From positions 43,902,362 to 43,966,361 of the forward strand of contig CM049307.1 in assembly GCA_026874595.1 (NCBI GenBank): a DNA stretch of 64,000 bases. The letters are read 5' to 3'. The notes beneath the pieces were generated by a model that did not search any database, was not told the DNA's origin, and saw nothing but the letters and a program-made list of their open reading frames with translations. Origin of the DNA: Sipunculus nudus. Lineage: Eukaryota > Annelida > Sipuncula > Golfingiida > Sipunculidae. The position numbers and the translations under genes are program-made. Below, one piece after another: positions 12,321 to 25,100 of this stretch. The stretch's first letter is position 1; every line of letters starts with the position of its first letter.

Positions 12321-12465
12321 CTACTCCCCTACTTAGTCTCTGTATAACACTATACATCTATCTTACCACTCATCCGTATACTCGCCTCAAGGTACCGCTA
12401 TTTTCGGCACGCTTCTCCGTTATCTACGGTATATATTATAACGTACAAACACACACGCACTCATG

Positions 12466-12543
<78 letters not shown>

Positions 12544-13020
12544 TTGCTTGGATAACAAATGAATTAACCAACTGTAACTTAAAAAGCATATATTTTTTTT
12601 CCAAATACAATTAATTATATAAAACTTTGCAAAATATCCCTTTTTTCATCATTATTTGTACATGTGCTCATGAATCCAAATGGTCCTTGGTATTTTTTAA
12701 AATTATTTGTGAGACTAAATTTCTTACATACTGATTACGTTAATTTAATTAGTAGTTAGTTGAACGCTCACTCCTGCATATACCACAATATTATTTACGC
12801 TGTTAATATTATTTACGTTAGTGTGCGATAGTGAATTTACGAATCGAAAATATAAGAATTAATGTAGAGTACCAAGTAAGACATGGAAGGGATACAATCT
12901 TGAATACTTACATATGTGTATATAAACCTGTTATCTTATTTAAATCGCATACATGTACTGGTATATAATCGGTATTGTAGTATCGGGCGTCAGGCAAGTA
13001 AATGATGTATAAAGGCTTGG
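12321..13020. other. Intergenic DNA with a (TA)n tract
   Basis: A TA tract interrupted by TATG units lies at about 12,469-12,541. No other feature was recognised. Confidence 0.5.
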
Positions 13021-13680
13021 TCATTCAGGGTTTACTTTCATCAAATATACAGTGAGGGGTGTATTCACGGAGTAACGTTAACTTATACAAGGGAGGTGGC
13101 GTTGAGAGAGATTCAATCTAAACGGACACAATGGTGTCCACATGTAGCGCGTGGACAAAATACAGATAATCTAGTTAAATCGGCCGTATAACGTCGCCGA
13201 ACAAAAGGCGGCCCGATGTTTACGCGGTCAGCAAACAGATATATCGTGCGGCGGCATACACCCGACATGCACGTACACAGAACGCGCTTTACTTTATCTC
13301 TACCGAGTCAGAGAAGGTCGCTGGTTTGTTGACTTATATCTTAAGGGGCAAATATAGCCACGTGCGGGAGTGTTCAGTGAGTCGTGGAATTAATAGCCGG
13401 ATCTTATGAACAAGTCACGGGAAGTCATCATGGCAAATAAACGAGTCTTCATGCAGAAATCCCGCCCTTCTTGTCCGTCGGCACGTTGCTTCTCTATAGA
13501 GTAATTTGGTCTTTTGTGCCCAGGTAATCTGTTTAATTACCAGCGTGCGTCGGTTTCTCCGCCGCAATTGACACAATTAAGTATATATGTATGCTTTTGA
13601 CTCACCTGGACTTTAGGCGGTCATTTACACGATGACTTCTAAAGTATCCGCGTGTGTTTAATTATCTGCGGGGGTATGTC
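13021..13680. other. CpG-retaining, repeat-free patch
   Basis: The segment around 13,170-13,320 is rich in CpG (for example GTCGCCGAACAAAAGGCGGC) and free of simple repeats. It also has forkhead-like AAATAAAC and homeodomain-like TTAATTA sequences. It could be conserved noncoding DNA. No coding frame is convincing. Confidence 0.3.
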
Positions 13681-14259
13681 CAAGCATGTCGTATCAAAGT
13701 GCAATCGGAGTAGTGACTGATTTACAGGCAATGAAACTAATTAACAGTTTTAATAAATCTGCTAACAACTTTCAGATGGATGCACTCTCTTTGTATATAT
13801 GTTGGCATATAGGTTTTGTATACAATGCAGACGAATATGAAATAGCTTTATTGCGTTTAAGCAAGACCGATCCCCTTTATCAGAAAAATTAAAACATGCA
13901 GTAAATATCGTTAGTTTTCTTCTCTAAATTGAGAAACGCATAGTGATATATGTATAGCACTTGAAATTGAAAATGCTTGAAAATGGTAAATGAATATTAT
14001 AAACTTGTGATTGATAAACTTCTCTACAATAATCCTGAAATGTTCCAGTTTATTTTCCGCATACAGAAACAGATAGTCCGTCTCTCATATTATACGCGAA
14101 TGAAATAGCTGGCACACTGCAATACCTGTGTTGAACTATAGGTAATTATTATTCTGAGGAAGACAAACAGTGAGTGCACTGTCTCCCAAATAATAAAGTT
14201 TTTGTGCAAGAAAATCACCCTTAAAACGTGAGTATATATACATGTGCTGGTGTATATAG
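13681..14259. other. AT-rich intergenic DNA, no feature seen
   Basis: A 68-codon frame at 13686-13892 has no recognisable similarity. Nothing else was found. Confidence 0.5.
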
Positions 14260-15610
14260 AAAGAATCGTCCGCCTTCGAAACATTCGTGTCCCGAGAACA
14301 CTCGTCATAGGGACATTATCCTGGGAACACCAGTCTGAAAGCATTCGTCCGGGAACACCCGTCTTAGGAGCTAGATTTCCTCCAGTTTGGATGTGGGAGG
14401 AGGTGATTTGTCCAGAGAACACCAATCCTGAAGAACTGTCGTCCAAGGAACAGTTGCCCAAGGAGTATTCGTCCGGGAAAAACTGGTCTCGGGGCATTCA
14501 TCCAGTGAACACTTATCGGAGGGACATTTGTTCGTGGAACGAAAGTTCGTCCTGGGAACACTTTAATTGTCTGGCAGTCTCTATGTTGGAAATATACGTC
14601 TGGACAGCCTTACTGCAGCTACGGAACATTCTCCTTGGCAGCCTATACCTGTAAGAAAAATTTCATCAAGGCAGCCTCCCTGTGGGAAACATTCGTTCAG
14701 ACAGTTTCACTGTAGGAAAGATTCGTCTATAAGCAGCCTCATTGTGGGGAACAATCGTCTAAGTAGCCTTTCTCGGGGAACATTCGTCTAGGCAGCCTTA
14801 CTGTAGGGAACATTCGTCTTGGCAGCCTCCCTGTAAGAAAATGTCGTCTTTGCAGTCCCCTTGTATAGAAAACATTCGTCTATCAGTCTCACTGTACAGG
14901 GTAGATTTGTCTAGGCAGCTTTCTATAGCAAGGTTCATTTTTGTAGTCTCCCATTCTGAAACATTCGTCTTTCCAGCCTCCCTGTGGGGATGATTCGCCT
15001 ACCAGTCTCACAGCAGGAAACATTCGTCTAGCCAGCCTCACTGAATAGAAAAAAGATTCGTCTAGGCAGCCTCATTGTATAGGAAAGGTTCGTCTAGGCA
15101 GCCTCACTGTATAGGAAAGATTCGTCTAGGCAGTCTCACTGTATAGGAAAGATTCGTCTAGGCAGCCTCACTGTATAGGAAAGATTCGTCTAGGCAGCCT
15201 CACTGTATAGGAAAGATTCGTCGAGGCAGCCTCACTGTACAGGAAAGATTCGTGTAGGCAGCCTCACTGTATAGGAAAGATTCGTCTAGGTAACCTAATT
15301 CCCTATGCATGCATGGGAAAGATTCGTCATGGTAGCCTCTCTGTGGAAAAGATTAGTCAATAGTCTTTGATTAACCTCCCTGTTGGAATCATTTGCCTGT
15401 AGGCAGTCTCTGTTTTGGAAATATTCACCAAGGCACTCTTTGTATAGAAAACATTCGTCCAGGCCGCCTCCCTGTAGGAAGCACTCGTTCAGGCAGTCTC
15501 CCTTTTGGAAAGATTCTTCTATATGCAGCCTTCTGTGCATGGCTATCGTTCGTCTATAGGCAGACAGTCGAAAACATTCGTTTACGCAGCCTCACTGTAA
15601 GAAATCATTT
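14260..15610. repeat. 32-bp minisatellite array (ATTCGTCTAGGCAGCCTC)
   Basis: The unit contains ATTCGTCTAGGCAGCCTC followed by ACTGTATAGGAAAG. It is nearly perfect and 32 bp long in the core (about 15,050-15,300) and decays gradually on both sides, where only ATTCGTC and GGAAC/GGAAA remain in register. Homogeneous centre and degenerate flanks are the usual pattern for unequal exchange. Short frames on both strands inside it are repeat translations. Confidence 0.9.
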
Positions 15611-16540
15611 TTATCTAACTAAACTAGGTCAGTGAAAGGTGTAAGCATTTGACCATGCATAGAACTTAGGCGCCCTATACTTTGCGTACATGTCTAAAGA
15701 GCCGTGGGGATTGAAAAAAAAAATGAAATTGATAAGATTGCTCTGTCTTAGTAGCATGCAGGCAATGCCTACTTGACTATATTTGGAAAACACACACACA
15801 AACATATATGTATATTTATATATATCATTAAAAATACTCAGAACAATGAAGAAACTTAGAACGTGCAATTCAGATAACGGTTTTCTCGCTTTCTTTGTCT
15901 CTCTTTCTCTGTATATATATATATACTATAGTACCGGTATGTGTGTTTACCTATGTACATGTATGCCTTTACAATTAGTGACTATATAGCGGAGCAAAAC
16001 AAAACGCACCCATAATGACACAAGTGGACTTGGATAATTTTATTAGTGGTTAAATGAACCGCAAGGTATTCATCCGTTATCAATAATATAAATAAAGTAT
16101 ATTATGAATGGTGAGCAACACCAAAATAAAACTGAAAAAACTGTATCATAACCAACAATTGGTTCAGGTTCCCCAAATACCGATATATTGAATATATACC
16201 CCAGTGATTCTATACTTTCACTTTCGTGTGCACTCTTGGTATCTCAATGCACACATGCACTGTCGCTATATTAGGGCTTAAATAAGGAACAAAATTGTAT
16301 GGATGAATAAACTAATACTCTCGCTACATTCTTTAAGCGGATATAATTATGCGGACGAGCACTTAAGTGAAAGCTTTTGTGGCCGACAGGTGGCCCCCGA
16401 AGGCGTTTTGTCCGAACATTAAAGTCGAACCGCCCGCTCAAGATGACGCGATTCAACAAAAGCCAGGGCACCGCCCGTCATTAATATGCCTAGGGTAGAA
16501 AAATGAAGCGTGATAATTTGTAAACATAGTTCCTAAGGCC
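15611..16540. other. AT-rich intergenic DNA, no feature seen
   Basis: No coding, RNA or repeat boundary recognised. Confidence 0.5.
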
Positions 16541-16780
16541 ACGATGTGTTACATGCAAAGAGCTCATAATGATGGAGAAAAAGATCAAAGTCACTTCACG
16601 TGACGTCACAACTTACAAGTCCGACTTACAACACCGACCCCATCGACTCGGCCGGTTGTTTACATAATCGGCTGCGCGCGCTTCATAAACGATCGTTAAT
16701 GAGTGATCTATCCACTTGTTACGTAACCACAAAAACCGGTCACTCTTTACAGGTGTGACCCGTCTCGCACGTAAAACTGA
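16541..16780. promoter_or_regulatory. Candidate enhancer with clustered transcription-factor motifs
   Basis: Within about 210 bp lie ATGCAAAG (octamer-like, 16553), GATCAAAG (TCF/LEF, 16583), CACGTG overlapping a perfect CRE TGACGTCA (16597-16608), TTGTTTAC (forkhead, 16656), GTTAATGA (homeodomain, 16695), AACCACAAA (RUNX, 16725) and AGGTGTGA (T-box, 16751). CpGs are retained and there is no simple repeat. It lies 5.3 kb upstream of the HMG-box gene. Motif content is seen directly; enhancer function is inference. Confidence 0.4.
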
Positions 16781-17040
16781 ATAAATTCCCATTCAGCAGA
16801 TGGGCCATTAAATCTGTTATACGCTCCATTAGTTTATTAGCTTAGCGTGTTTCCGCTTCCAGTCATAGGGGTGACGGTATCCAGCGGTCCATCTTTGACC
16901 GAACACCCTCTACCAAATCCCACAATCCTTCAAAAGAAAAGCTTGCAATGTACTCTGCCGGCCCCAGTTTCTAAAACGTTTCGGTTAAAAATGGGAGATA
17001 AGTCATTAAGAAATGAGTCAACACGGTGTTGGTTATAAAC

Positions 17041-17109
<69 letters not shown>

Positions 17110-18691
17110 CATACACATAAACCTCATCGATTGTGATATTGGGAAAGGTACAAAAATATTATCAATAATAATTAATTGTTTTATTTACAAATTCTGATAT
17201 TCGTCGGTGAGTATATATAATATATCTATAGATTGGACAATCTATGTCAAGGTTTTCATAGCAGAATTGGCATTGCTGACAAATGTTTAAAGCTTTTAAC
17301 TGCATGAATATTTAGGCCGTAAAAAGCCTTCGAACAAAAGTCTTGGAAGATCCAGGCAAGTTATTAAACTCGATGTTTCATATTTACTACAGCCTTCAGT
17401 GACATCCATCACATATCGATATTGGACCCGGTATATCTGCCTTTTATGTAAACGGTCTGTGTTTAACCAATTATACTTGTCAGCACTTTCTGGAGTCTGC
17501 TTGCTAAGACAAATGCTGTTCATTGCTATCTGTTAATCTTGTGTATAAGTCTATAATAACTTTTTAAAACCCTTTCAAATAATGGTAACACGGCTTTCTT
17601 CATGCATAATTGTAATAAAAAAAAAAACACTAAAGTTTCCCCTCTATTTTTACAACCGTTTCACATTCCTCCATCGAAATAACTGCTTCGCAAATAATCT
17701 GCTCATCTTGCGATAGGTGGCGCTTCACTGGCTTTGCATTTAGGTTGTGGCTTCACAATTCTTCTGGCATATAGTTGTCAAATTTCCTTTAAAAAAAAAC
17801 AATACTTTTAAAATCTTCATCACCAGTTTCAAGAGCGTTCCCATAATTACTACAGATTCTAATGTCATTTGATGATTGTCTCTCTGATTCTAAACTTAAA
17901 AATTATTTCGAGTTTTTCTCCCCTTCATCATACCATTTAATCAGGGACCTAATTGGGGCACCAATAACCTTTTCTTCACATATTTTATAACATTTCTCTT
18001 CTCCAACAATTATGATTTTGATTTAGAACGTCTGCTTCTTTCTCCTCCATAATTCAAAGATATGCTTTTAAGTAGCTGCTAAAATTCCTTCCATAACCGC
18101 ACTTTTGATATACCAGTATTAATTTTACTTTTCTCATTTTGAACAAATCCTTTCTGGCAATATTCATCATCATTCAAAAACTTTGTATTCAGTTAAATCC
18201 CCTTTATTTCCGTTAAAATGAAACTTAACTATTACTTAAGTAAAGGTTGACTGGTCATAAAGAAGTTATTGAAGAGTATATAGATGCTGGTATATGTAAG
18301 AATTTTGCAGTTAAAAAAAAATATTTATCAGGAAACGTAAATGAGGGTATACTTTTATTAACTCTTAAACTAAGAGTGTGCTGGCTTTTCTATACCTGAC
18401 TATACAAATGTATATTCAAGGTTTATCGGTTTTATTTTGTTAATCTATTTCGTTCAGATATAGCGTTGTAATTGCCCAATAGGTGTCACTACATGTAAAT
18501 ACTTTGTAGCACCGGCGTGGCATCGGAAACAGAAACGTACAGCTCCAATGATAGTTTGTGCGAGGATTGAGTTATAATATATTAAGCCTTCTTGGCGCGA
18601 GATATTGCTGTAAGTGAGATGACTAAGTTAAGCACATATATGGGCAATCGGGCATATACATATACACAAATCCGTTTATGCAGCTATATCC
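16781..18691. other. Intergenic DNA with a (TA)n tract
   Basis: A pure TA tract spans about 17,044-17,105. The remainder is AT-rich and contains no supported gene. An AGGTGGCGC (CTCF-like) core lies at 17,715-17,723. Confidence 0.5.
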
Positions 18692-18721
18692 AATAATAAT
18701 AATAATAATAATAATAATAAT

Positions 18722-18770
<49 letters not shown>

Positions 18771-18782
18771 TGAATAATTCTT

Positions 18783-18841
<59 letters not shown>
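18692..18841. repeat. Compound (AAT)n-(TTC)n-(ATT)n triplet repeat
   Basis: AAT units run to about 18,770, then TTC units (about 18,779-18,811), then ATT units. The outer arms are complementary and could fold into a hairpin or cruciform. The central GAA/TTC tract is a polypurine-polypyrimidine sequence able to form triplex DNA. Confidence 0.95.
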
Positions 18842-18844
<3 letters not shown>

Positions 18845-20660
18845 AAGAAAACAGTCAGTATAGACTTTATCATCATTCATCAACATTTTTTTTAATTTAA
18901 AATATTTATGATGTTACAGTAATTTTCCAGTAATTCCCTCTTCTTATTCAAGAGACACCTTGCGAGTTCCTTCCTCCATTTGCATTATTATGTAATGAAA
19001 TCGATAAAACAGAACCAAACATAAACTAACCGTAGGCGTCATGGAAAAGACGTTTGATACCGAAATATTTGTTGGTGGACATACCTTTAATGAGTGAGTC
19101 GGTGAACACCAGATGGCGTTGTATGCCTGGGCCGTATGTTAATGTGGATTATATTAAGCGATAGTCCGTGGTTAGACAGCTTACTAACTTTAATCCGTAT
19201 GCTGATGGTTGGACTGAAATTAGTCCGGGTTTAGTAGGCTGATTGAGACCCGAAAACTTAGACCTGCTGAGGTGGTGGTTTAAAGGTGGACTAACTTCAG
19301 AGCAAACACGCAGGCGGTAAAAATGTCGCTATTAGAATATATAGTAATTATAAGCTAAGTTTAATTAACTAAATCATGACCAAAGATATACCGATGGTAA
19401 AAATACAAACACTCGCATCTTGCTTATTAGGTTTCATGATGAGGAACATAAGTTTTCGGGAGTTCAAAGGCTATAAAAAAAAATCAAATAAGTTTTATAA
19501 TAATTTTTTTAATAATTGACAAAATACCTGTCATTTCCAAGATATAAGGTTTTGCATATTTTTTTTTGTTTGTTTTAAAAATGGAAATAATTAAAGATAA
19601 GAGGTATTCTGGTCATAAGGAACGTTGGCTGTTTGAAGCAATAATAGATTAAAACATGGAAATGCAGCTCTTTCACAATGATCTAAAGAGGTATAATTGC
19701 TGTTAATGGGCAGTATTCCACAATAATGGTAACATCTGATGGACAGAAAAACAATAAAAAAGAAAATATGAAATATATATCGCTGCCAAAATTTTATATT
19801 AAAAAATGACGGAGTGGTGAGATTTTGCAACACTGAACTTGCAAAGAGTTACATATATTATGATTTACAGGTAATTTAACATTCTATCATGAACCCTTAA
19901 TTTTGGGATAGAAATGATAGAAATGTTCATGTATCTGATATGAAAATTGTTCCAGGTAGATAAATAAGTACACTTTCGATGAGTAATAAAACATGTTAAT
20001 CCAGGTTAGCCTATTAAGTTTAGGAAAGGATTACCACAAGTAGCTTTATAGATATCAGGCTTTTTCGCATGTATAGGTATACACTTGAGCAGGTGGTCCA
20101 GAAAAATAGGTCTTATCTAGGGGTCAAAGGTGAACGAAATACTTAGAGGGGTACTTACGACCGAAAACTCCACTAAATAGGGAGCCACGGTTTTCACGGG
20201 AGCTCATTTCATAAGAATTTCAATTATTTCTGTTCATTTAACACATCATTATATGACTGGCATGATTATATATTTCTTGGGAGGGGTGTGGGATAGGAGG
20301 AAAATCTATACTAATGCCTTTCCCGATCTTTCATGCTGGAATTGGGGTGGGATTGGGCTTTGGGCATTCGCACCATCCCACCAACCCAGTACTCACGCCT
20401 GTATGTCTTGTTAAATAACATTCACGTTGCTTTCACGTGTTCAACACATAGACAATGTGGTTAATTGACTTGCCAGAGAGCCGATAACGCAACAGAAAAA
20501 TTAAAAGGTCACGGTTTTAACTGTTAACAATAGTTATTATATGCACAATGGCTTATATCATTAATATATTGGCGTTAATCAATCCATTTGTTCTTATTTT
20601 CGGGTACTCTTAACGGTCCGGCCGAACTAGAAACACTTGTGCATGTGCACACGTCAACAC
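18842..20660. other. AT-rich intergenic DNA
   Basis: No gene was recognised. A CACCAGATGGCGTTG (CTCF-like) sequence is at 19,107-19,121. Segments near 19,190-19,300 share the words TTAGTCCGGGTTTA and AAACCC with the 20.7 kb repeat. Confidence 0.4.
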
Positions 20661-20885
20661 CATTTTAGGCCTGATGTGTGGTGAACTTTGCCGACCTGCT
20701 TCATTAATATGCATATACCCACTAAGTCCGGGTTTAAACCCCGGTTTAACACTATTTTTAGCTCTGAGAGATGGTGAACTTCATTCACCTTCTTCATTAA
20801 AATGCATGTTTCCCGTTAGTTCGGGTTTAAAAACGACGCTGAGCATACCACCGCAAGTTAGTCGCCAAAACCCCGACTAAGTAAA
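20661..20885. repeat. Degenerate tandem duplication with GGGTTTAAACCC palindrome
   Basis: Two diverged units share GATGGTGAACTT, CTTCATTAA, ATGCAT and CGGGTTTAA in the same order. The first ends in the perfect palindrome GGGTTTAAACCC. The family also appears in a shorter form near 19.2 kb. The 68-codon frame across it is not a gene. Confidence 0.5.
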
Positions 20886-21965
20886 CCCACGGTTTACGCT
20901 AAACCGCCTACTAATTTCATGAATGCTCAGTGTAAGGGCATTGACTCTTGAAAGTGTTAGAAAAATATTTAAGACTATTCGATTAATGAGTGGTTACGAC
21001 GCTGTTTGTCAGTGGCTACAGGGCCACTAAGCAACAGACAGACCTTCTAATGCATGGGCCTACTTCACAAGACTCCTGTGCCTCTGGCGCCAGCATAACA
21101 CAGTACATCTTACGAACACCAGAAGTCGCGACAGATCAGCGTCGCATAACACACCTGCATGCTTGTCCATCGTGCATGACACATGATAAACATGTCTTAG
21201 CTGACATACTGCACGTACTGTATTATAAACAATAATCTGTGCATCTCCCCGATGGTCATTTATGCACGTGCCAAGCCTCATTTAAAAGAGGTACATATAT
21301 CCTCTCTTGTTTTACAATTTTCAGACTTTCTTTGAATGGCGAGCTTCTTCGAAACCTATATTCAAATTTCAAGCAATGTTAAGTGGTTCAACACACCTGT
21401 TAACGGTGGCTTATTTGGAACACAGAAAAAATATATCGAGATATCGACATAAACCTAGTATCTCGAAATCTCATTTTATATAGAATTTCACCAAAAATGT
21501 TTAGGACACAGAAAAAAAGTAATACATCTCGAGAGAAAATACGTAGTATTGTTTCTATGTCCTATATCAGTCATGGTACAGGTCTGTTTAATGGGAGCAT
21601 TGTCTTGATACCTATTAAAGTCTGTGTTTGAATTTTTCCTTTTTATAAAAAAGATTTGCGCCCCTCGCCCCCCCCCCCCCCCCCCCTTACACACACACAC
21701 TGAGCTTGATTCAGGCCTGTCAAATACCATGCACGTCACATAAGCCTACTGCGGTATGATAATATTCGACATATTTCAAATATCCCACGAAATGTTTACA
21801 CTAATTAACATTTTGGGTTAAACCTTACATTCAGACGTTTTCATGAACACAGTTTCAGTTTAAAAGTACATAATACATGCAAATGTTCTTTTATTAACGG
21901 CTTGTAGAAACTTAACATTAGATAACATGCATAATCAATGAACAACAGTGATAAACATAATGGGA
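20886..21965. other. Intergenic DNA with a poly-C run
   Basis: A run of 19 C lies at 21,668-21,686 beside a short CA repeat. No gene was recognised. Short frames at 20,990-21,281 on both strands match nothing. Confidence 0.5.
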
Positions 21966-22027
21966 ATCAAGGGGAGAAATGGAAACTGCACGTCGCAGGT
22001 GGATTCTCTCAGTGAGCATCGACGTCG

Positions 22028-22052
22028 TGACGTCATAAACATCGTGACGTCA
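22028..22052. promoter_or_regulatory. Two perfect cAMP-response elements (CRE) upstream of the HMG-box gene
   Basis: TGACGTCA occurs at 22028-22035 and 22045-22052, each inside the same 13-base direct repeat TCGTGACGTCATA, 17 bp apart. They lie 45-70 bp before the upstream ATG of the HMG-box gene. CREs bind CREB/CREM/ATF dimers, and paired proximal CREs are typical of cAMP-driven and of germ-cell promoters. No TATA box is seen at a matching distance. The actual transcription start is not known. Confidence 0.6.
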
Positions 22053-22096
22053 TAGCGAAGGCTCCTCATTTCTAGATCGATTCTGAAACGCAGGAT

Positions 22097-22129
22097 ATGG
22101 GTGGTGGTTCCACTGGAAGTGATTTGTTT
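22097..22129 (+). CDS. Putative first coding mini-exon of the HMG-box gene
   Basis: ATG at 22097 opens 11 codons (MGGGSTGSDLF) that end at a good donor, TTT|GTGAGT. The next exon begins in the same phase after TCTTTTAG, adding Leu-Ser before the internal Met at 22841. The reading frame fit could be chance, because only 33 bases are involved. If this exon is untranslated or unused, translation starts at 22841. Confidence 0.45.
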
Positions 22130-25100
22130 GTGAGTATATTAACTGTAGATTACTATAGAGGACGTTTTATTTCATCTCCTGATAAGTAATATATTGCATT
22201 TAGATGTAGAATGAAAACACGTGGAATTTAGACCTTTCATGCACAGTGAACATACCTTTTTGCAAGAAAGATCTTTCCCTGTCACTTTTATCAAGCCCAT
22301 AGTATCTCAACTTCGTGAGTTATAATTGATACTGATAGTGATAATAAACACTGATCATGACATAAAGTCCTAAGATATCAGTGTCAATGGCATATTCTTT
22401 CAATACATTTAATACAGTGCAACTGTTTCAAATCTTGTCAGTATCGATATATTTTGTACATCATATATAATAAGTTATATCGGTAAAAGTGCAGTATAAG
22501 TGACCTGCCAAAAACTTGCTTCCTTACTGATGGTGTGTCCTTATTTTTTCTTGCTCCCACATGGAGCTTACTTGATGATTCCATCAACATGCACAAATTT
22601 CTATAAGAAAATATCTAACTTGATTCAAAGGAAAAATTAAGTAAGATTTATGCCAGTTTACGTCAGGTCACCTATACTGCACTTTTACCGCATTTTGATC
22701 CGTGTAAAGCCCGCATTTCATACCGATTGCAACGGTACAGCTCAGCGCAAGAATGTTTTAATTTGAAAACTTAAAAAATCTTATTTAAATCTCAATTGTT
22801 GAAGGTTATTTTACAAGAAATTAATCTCTTTTAGCTGAGCATGGCTGCCCCAGTGGGAGGGGTGCTGTCCTTTCAGACAACAAATGGTTACGTAAAGCGT
22901 CCGATGAATTCGTATATGCTGTTTGCCAGGGACAACCGAAGGCGGGTCCAAAAACTGAACCCAAATTTGAACCTTGGACAGATCAGCACAGTACTAGGTG
23001 AGAAACATTGCCATTTGGACACTTGATCCTCCTGAATATACAGTATTGGCAAGTATTATTTAACTTGAATGAAGACTGTCCAAATTAATATGATAGTTTT
23101 ACCCTCATAACCCTGGTGGGCAAATTACATGAACCGAACGGAGCTGTATAAGTATAAAACTAGTATACATAAGTTCTCTGTAATCCTATTACATGATTTT
23201 GAACTGAAGACTGATAAAAAGTTAGCTTGGAAAAAACAGATTGTGTATTCAACCAGCCGGTAGATGGCGCTAAGAAAAAAGAAGCCAAGACGGAGCCTAA
23301 GAAAGGAATGAACCCCGGTACAGGAAAGACTGTGTTAAGCCTCACTCAAGTGAGATAACATCCATAAATTTCTCCCATATAAAACATAATATAACTACCG
23401 TTTAAGTTTACGCTATTTTCATTCGAGCTCCAGTGACAAAGATTGATACGTTGTTCCTGATGTTTCGTTCTTTTTTTCCCAATCCTATGTTACACCCTCC
23501 CCGAGCCGTCATTCGCTTTACAAGTCCCATACACACTCCCTGCAGAATCTTACTCACAAGCAAAGAGCTCTGCTGGTTATTGACTGTAAGTAAAGAAATT
23601 CTTTCTCCACAATGCCCTAGGCTCCCCACCAAGCACTGGGGCTTCTAGACACACCATCGCCATAGGTATAAATGTAATGAAGAGGACAAAGTAGTCCTTT
23701 AGAAATGAATCTGCTGGATTAGAAGTGTATCAAGGCAAATATCATGAATATGGACTTTTATTTGGTAAGGATAATGTACTAAGTATTTTTTTGTATGTAA
23801 GCGCATGTGCAGTGTAAACAGAACTTGTTTCCATGAACTGTTAAAAATTTAAATTTTGAAATTTGACAGGTTGTCCTGTCCGGCCCACGGACAAGCTGTC
23901 CCGGCGGGTCCACAATTCCTTACTGGAAGAAGTTCGTTTTGAATAGGAACGACCCCTGGCGGAAGGGTGGTCTAATACGTTGAATCCCGTCCCTTTTTAC
24001 TCATACGGGTCTCTGTGCCAGTGTTTTAACTTGATGACGTGACCCTGCTTTAAAATTCTGGGGTCGTTTCCTTTAATCCGATGTTTACATTTTGTGCATT
24101 TGATCTTAAACATCTTATTCGTGCACTTGCACATTTGTAAACCTATTAAATTATTTCCCTTATTTGCTTGCTCGTTATAAATGTGCAACATATTTATGTT
24201 GTTTCGTGTAGGCATAATGTGGCGCCATCTATCAGTCAACCAAAGAGACTATTACAAGAGTCTGTCTCAGCAACTGACTGAACTGCACCAGAGTCTGTAC
24301 CCCACATACAAGTATTCACCAGGCATGCGCAGACGTCACAACAAGGCGGAGAAGAGCTCAGATAGACACTCTAGGAAAAAAGCCATGGCAGCAATGAGAT
24401 ACCTGGGTAAGAATTTCAATACTTTTCAAAGCGTTCAATACATTAACAAAATTGAAAATGTTTTCTTTTGTTCATCTTTCAATTTTTCTGTTTTTCTGTA
24501 GAATCACACCAAAAATTACTAATTTAGCTCCCTCCTTTAGCTTTCATCGATATATAAATGTCCTTGGTTATTGGCATGTGAAGTATGATAGAACTCCGGT
24601 TAATTGGTGTAGGTTCAGTGGTAGTGTGTGATCATGTGCGCTCACAATAATAGTGTTCGAGGTTTAAATTCCGAATCCATCTGGCCTTATCAGGTTATTT
24701 TGTGTGTGTGTGTTTTTTTTTCAAATTTGTTTGGTGTTTCCACTCTCTTTTGTGTCCTTCAGTTATCGTTTAAAATACACCCTCGGTATCTACTCGGTAC
24801 TTCATTAGTATCTACACAGGGTTCTCAATTAGTATTTATAGGTTTCTTTGTCAGTATCTCCAGGATGTTCCATCAGTATCTAATCAGGGTTCTCCATCAG
24901 TATTCATAGGTTTCTTAGTCAGTATCTAAAGAATGCTCAGTCAGTATCTACACAGGGGTCTCCATCAGTAGTCACAGGTTTCTTCGTCAGTATATCCAGG
25001 ATGCTCCGTCAGTATCTACAGAGGGTTCTCCATCAGTAGTCACAGGTTTCTTCGTCAGTATCTCCAGGATGCTCCGTCAGTATCTACACAGGGTTCTCCA

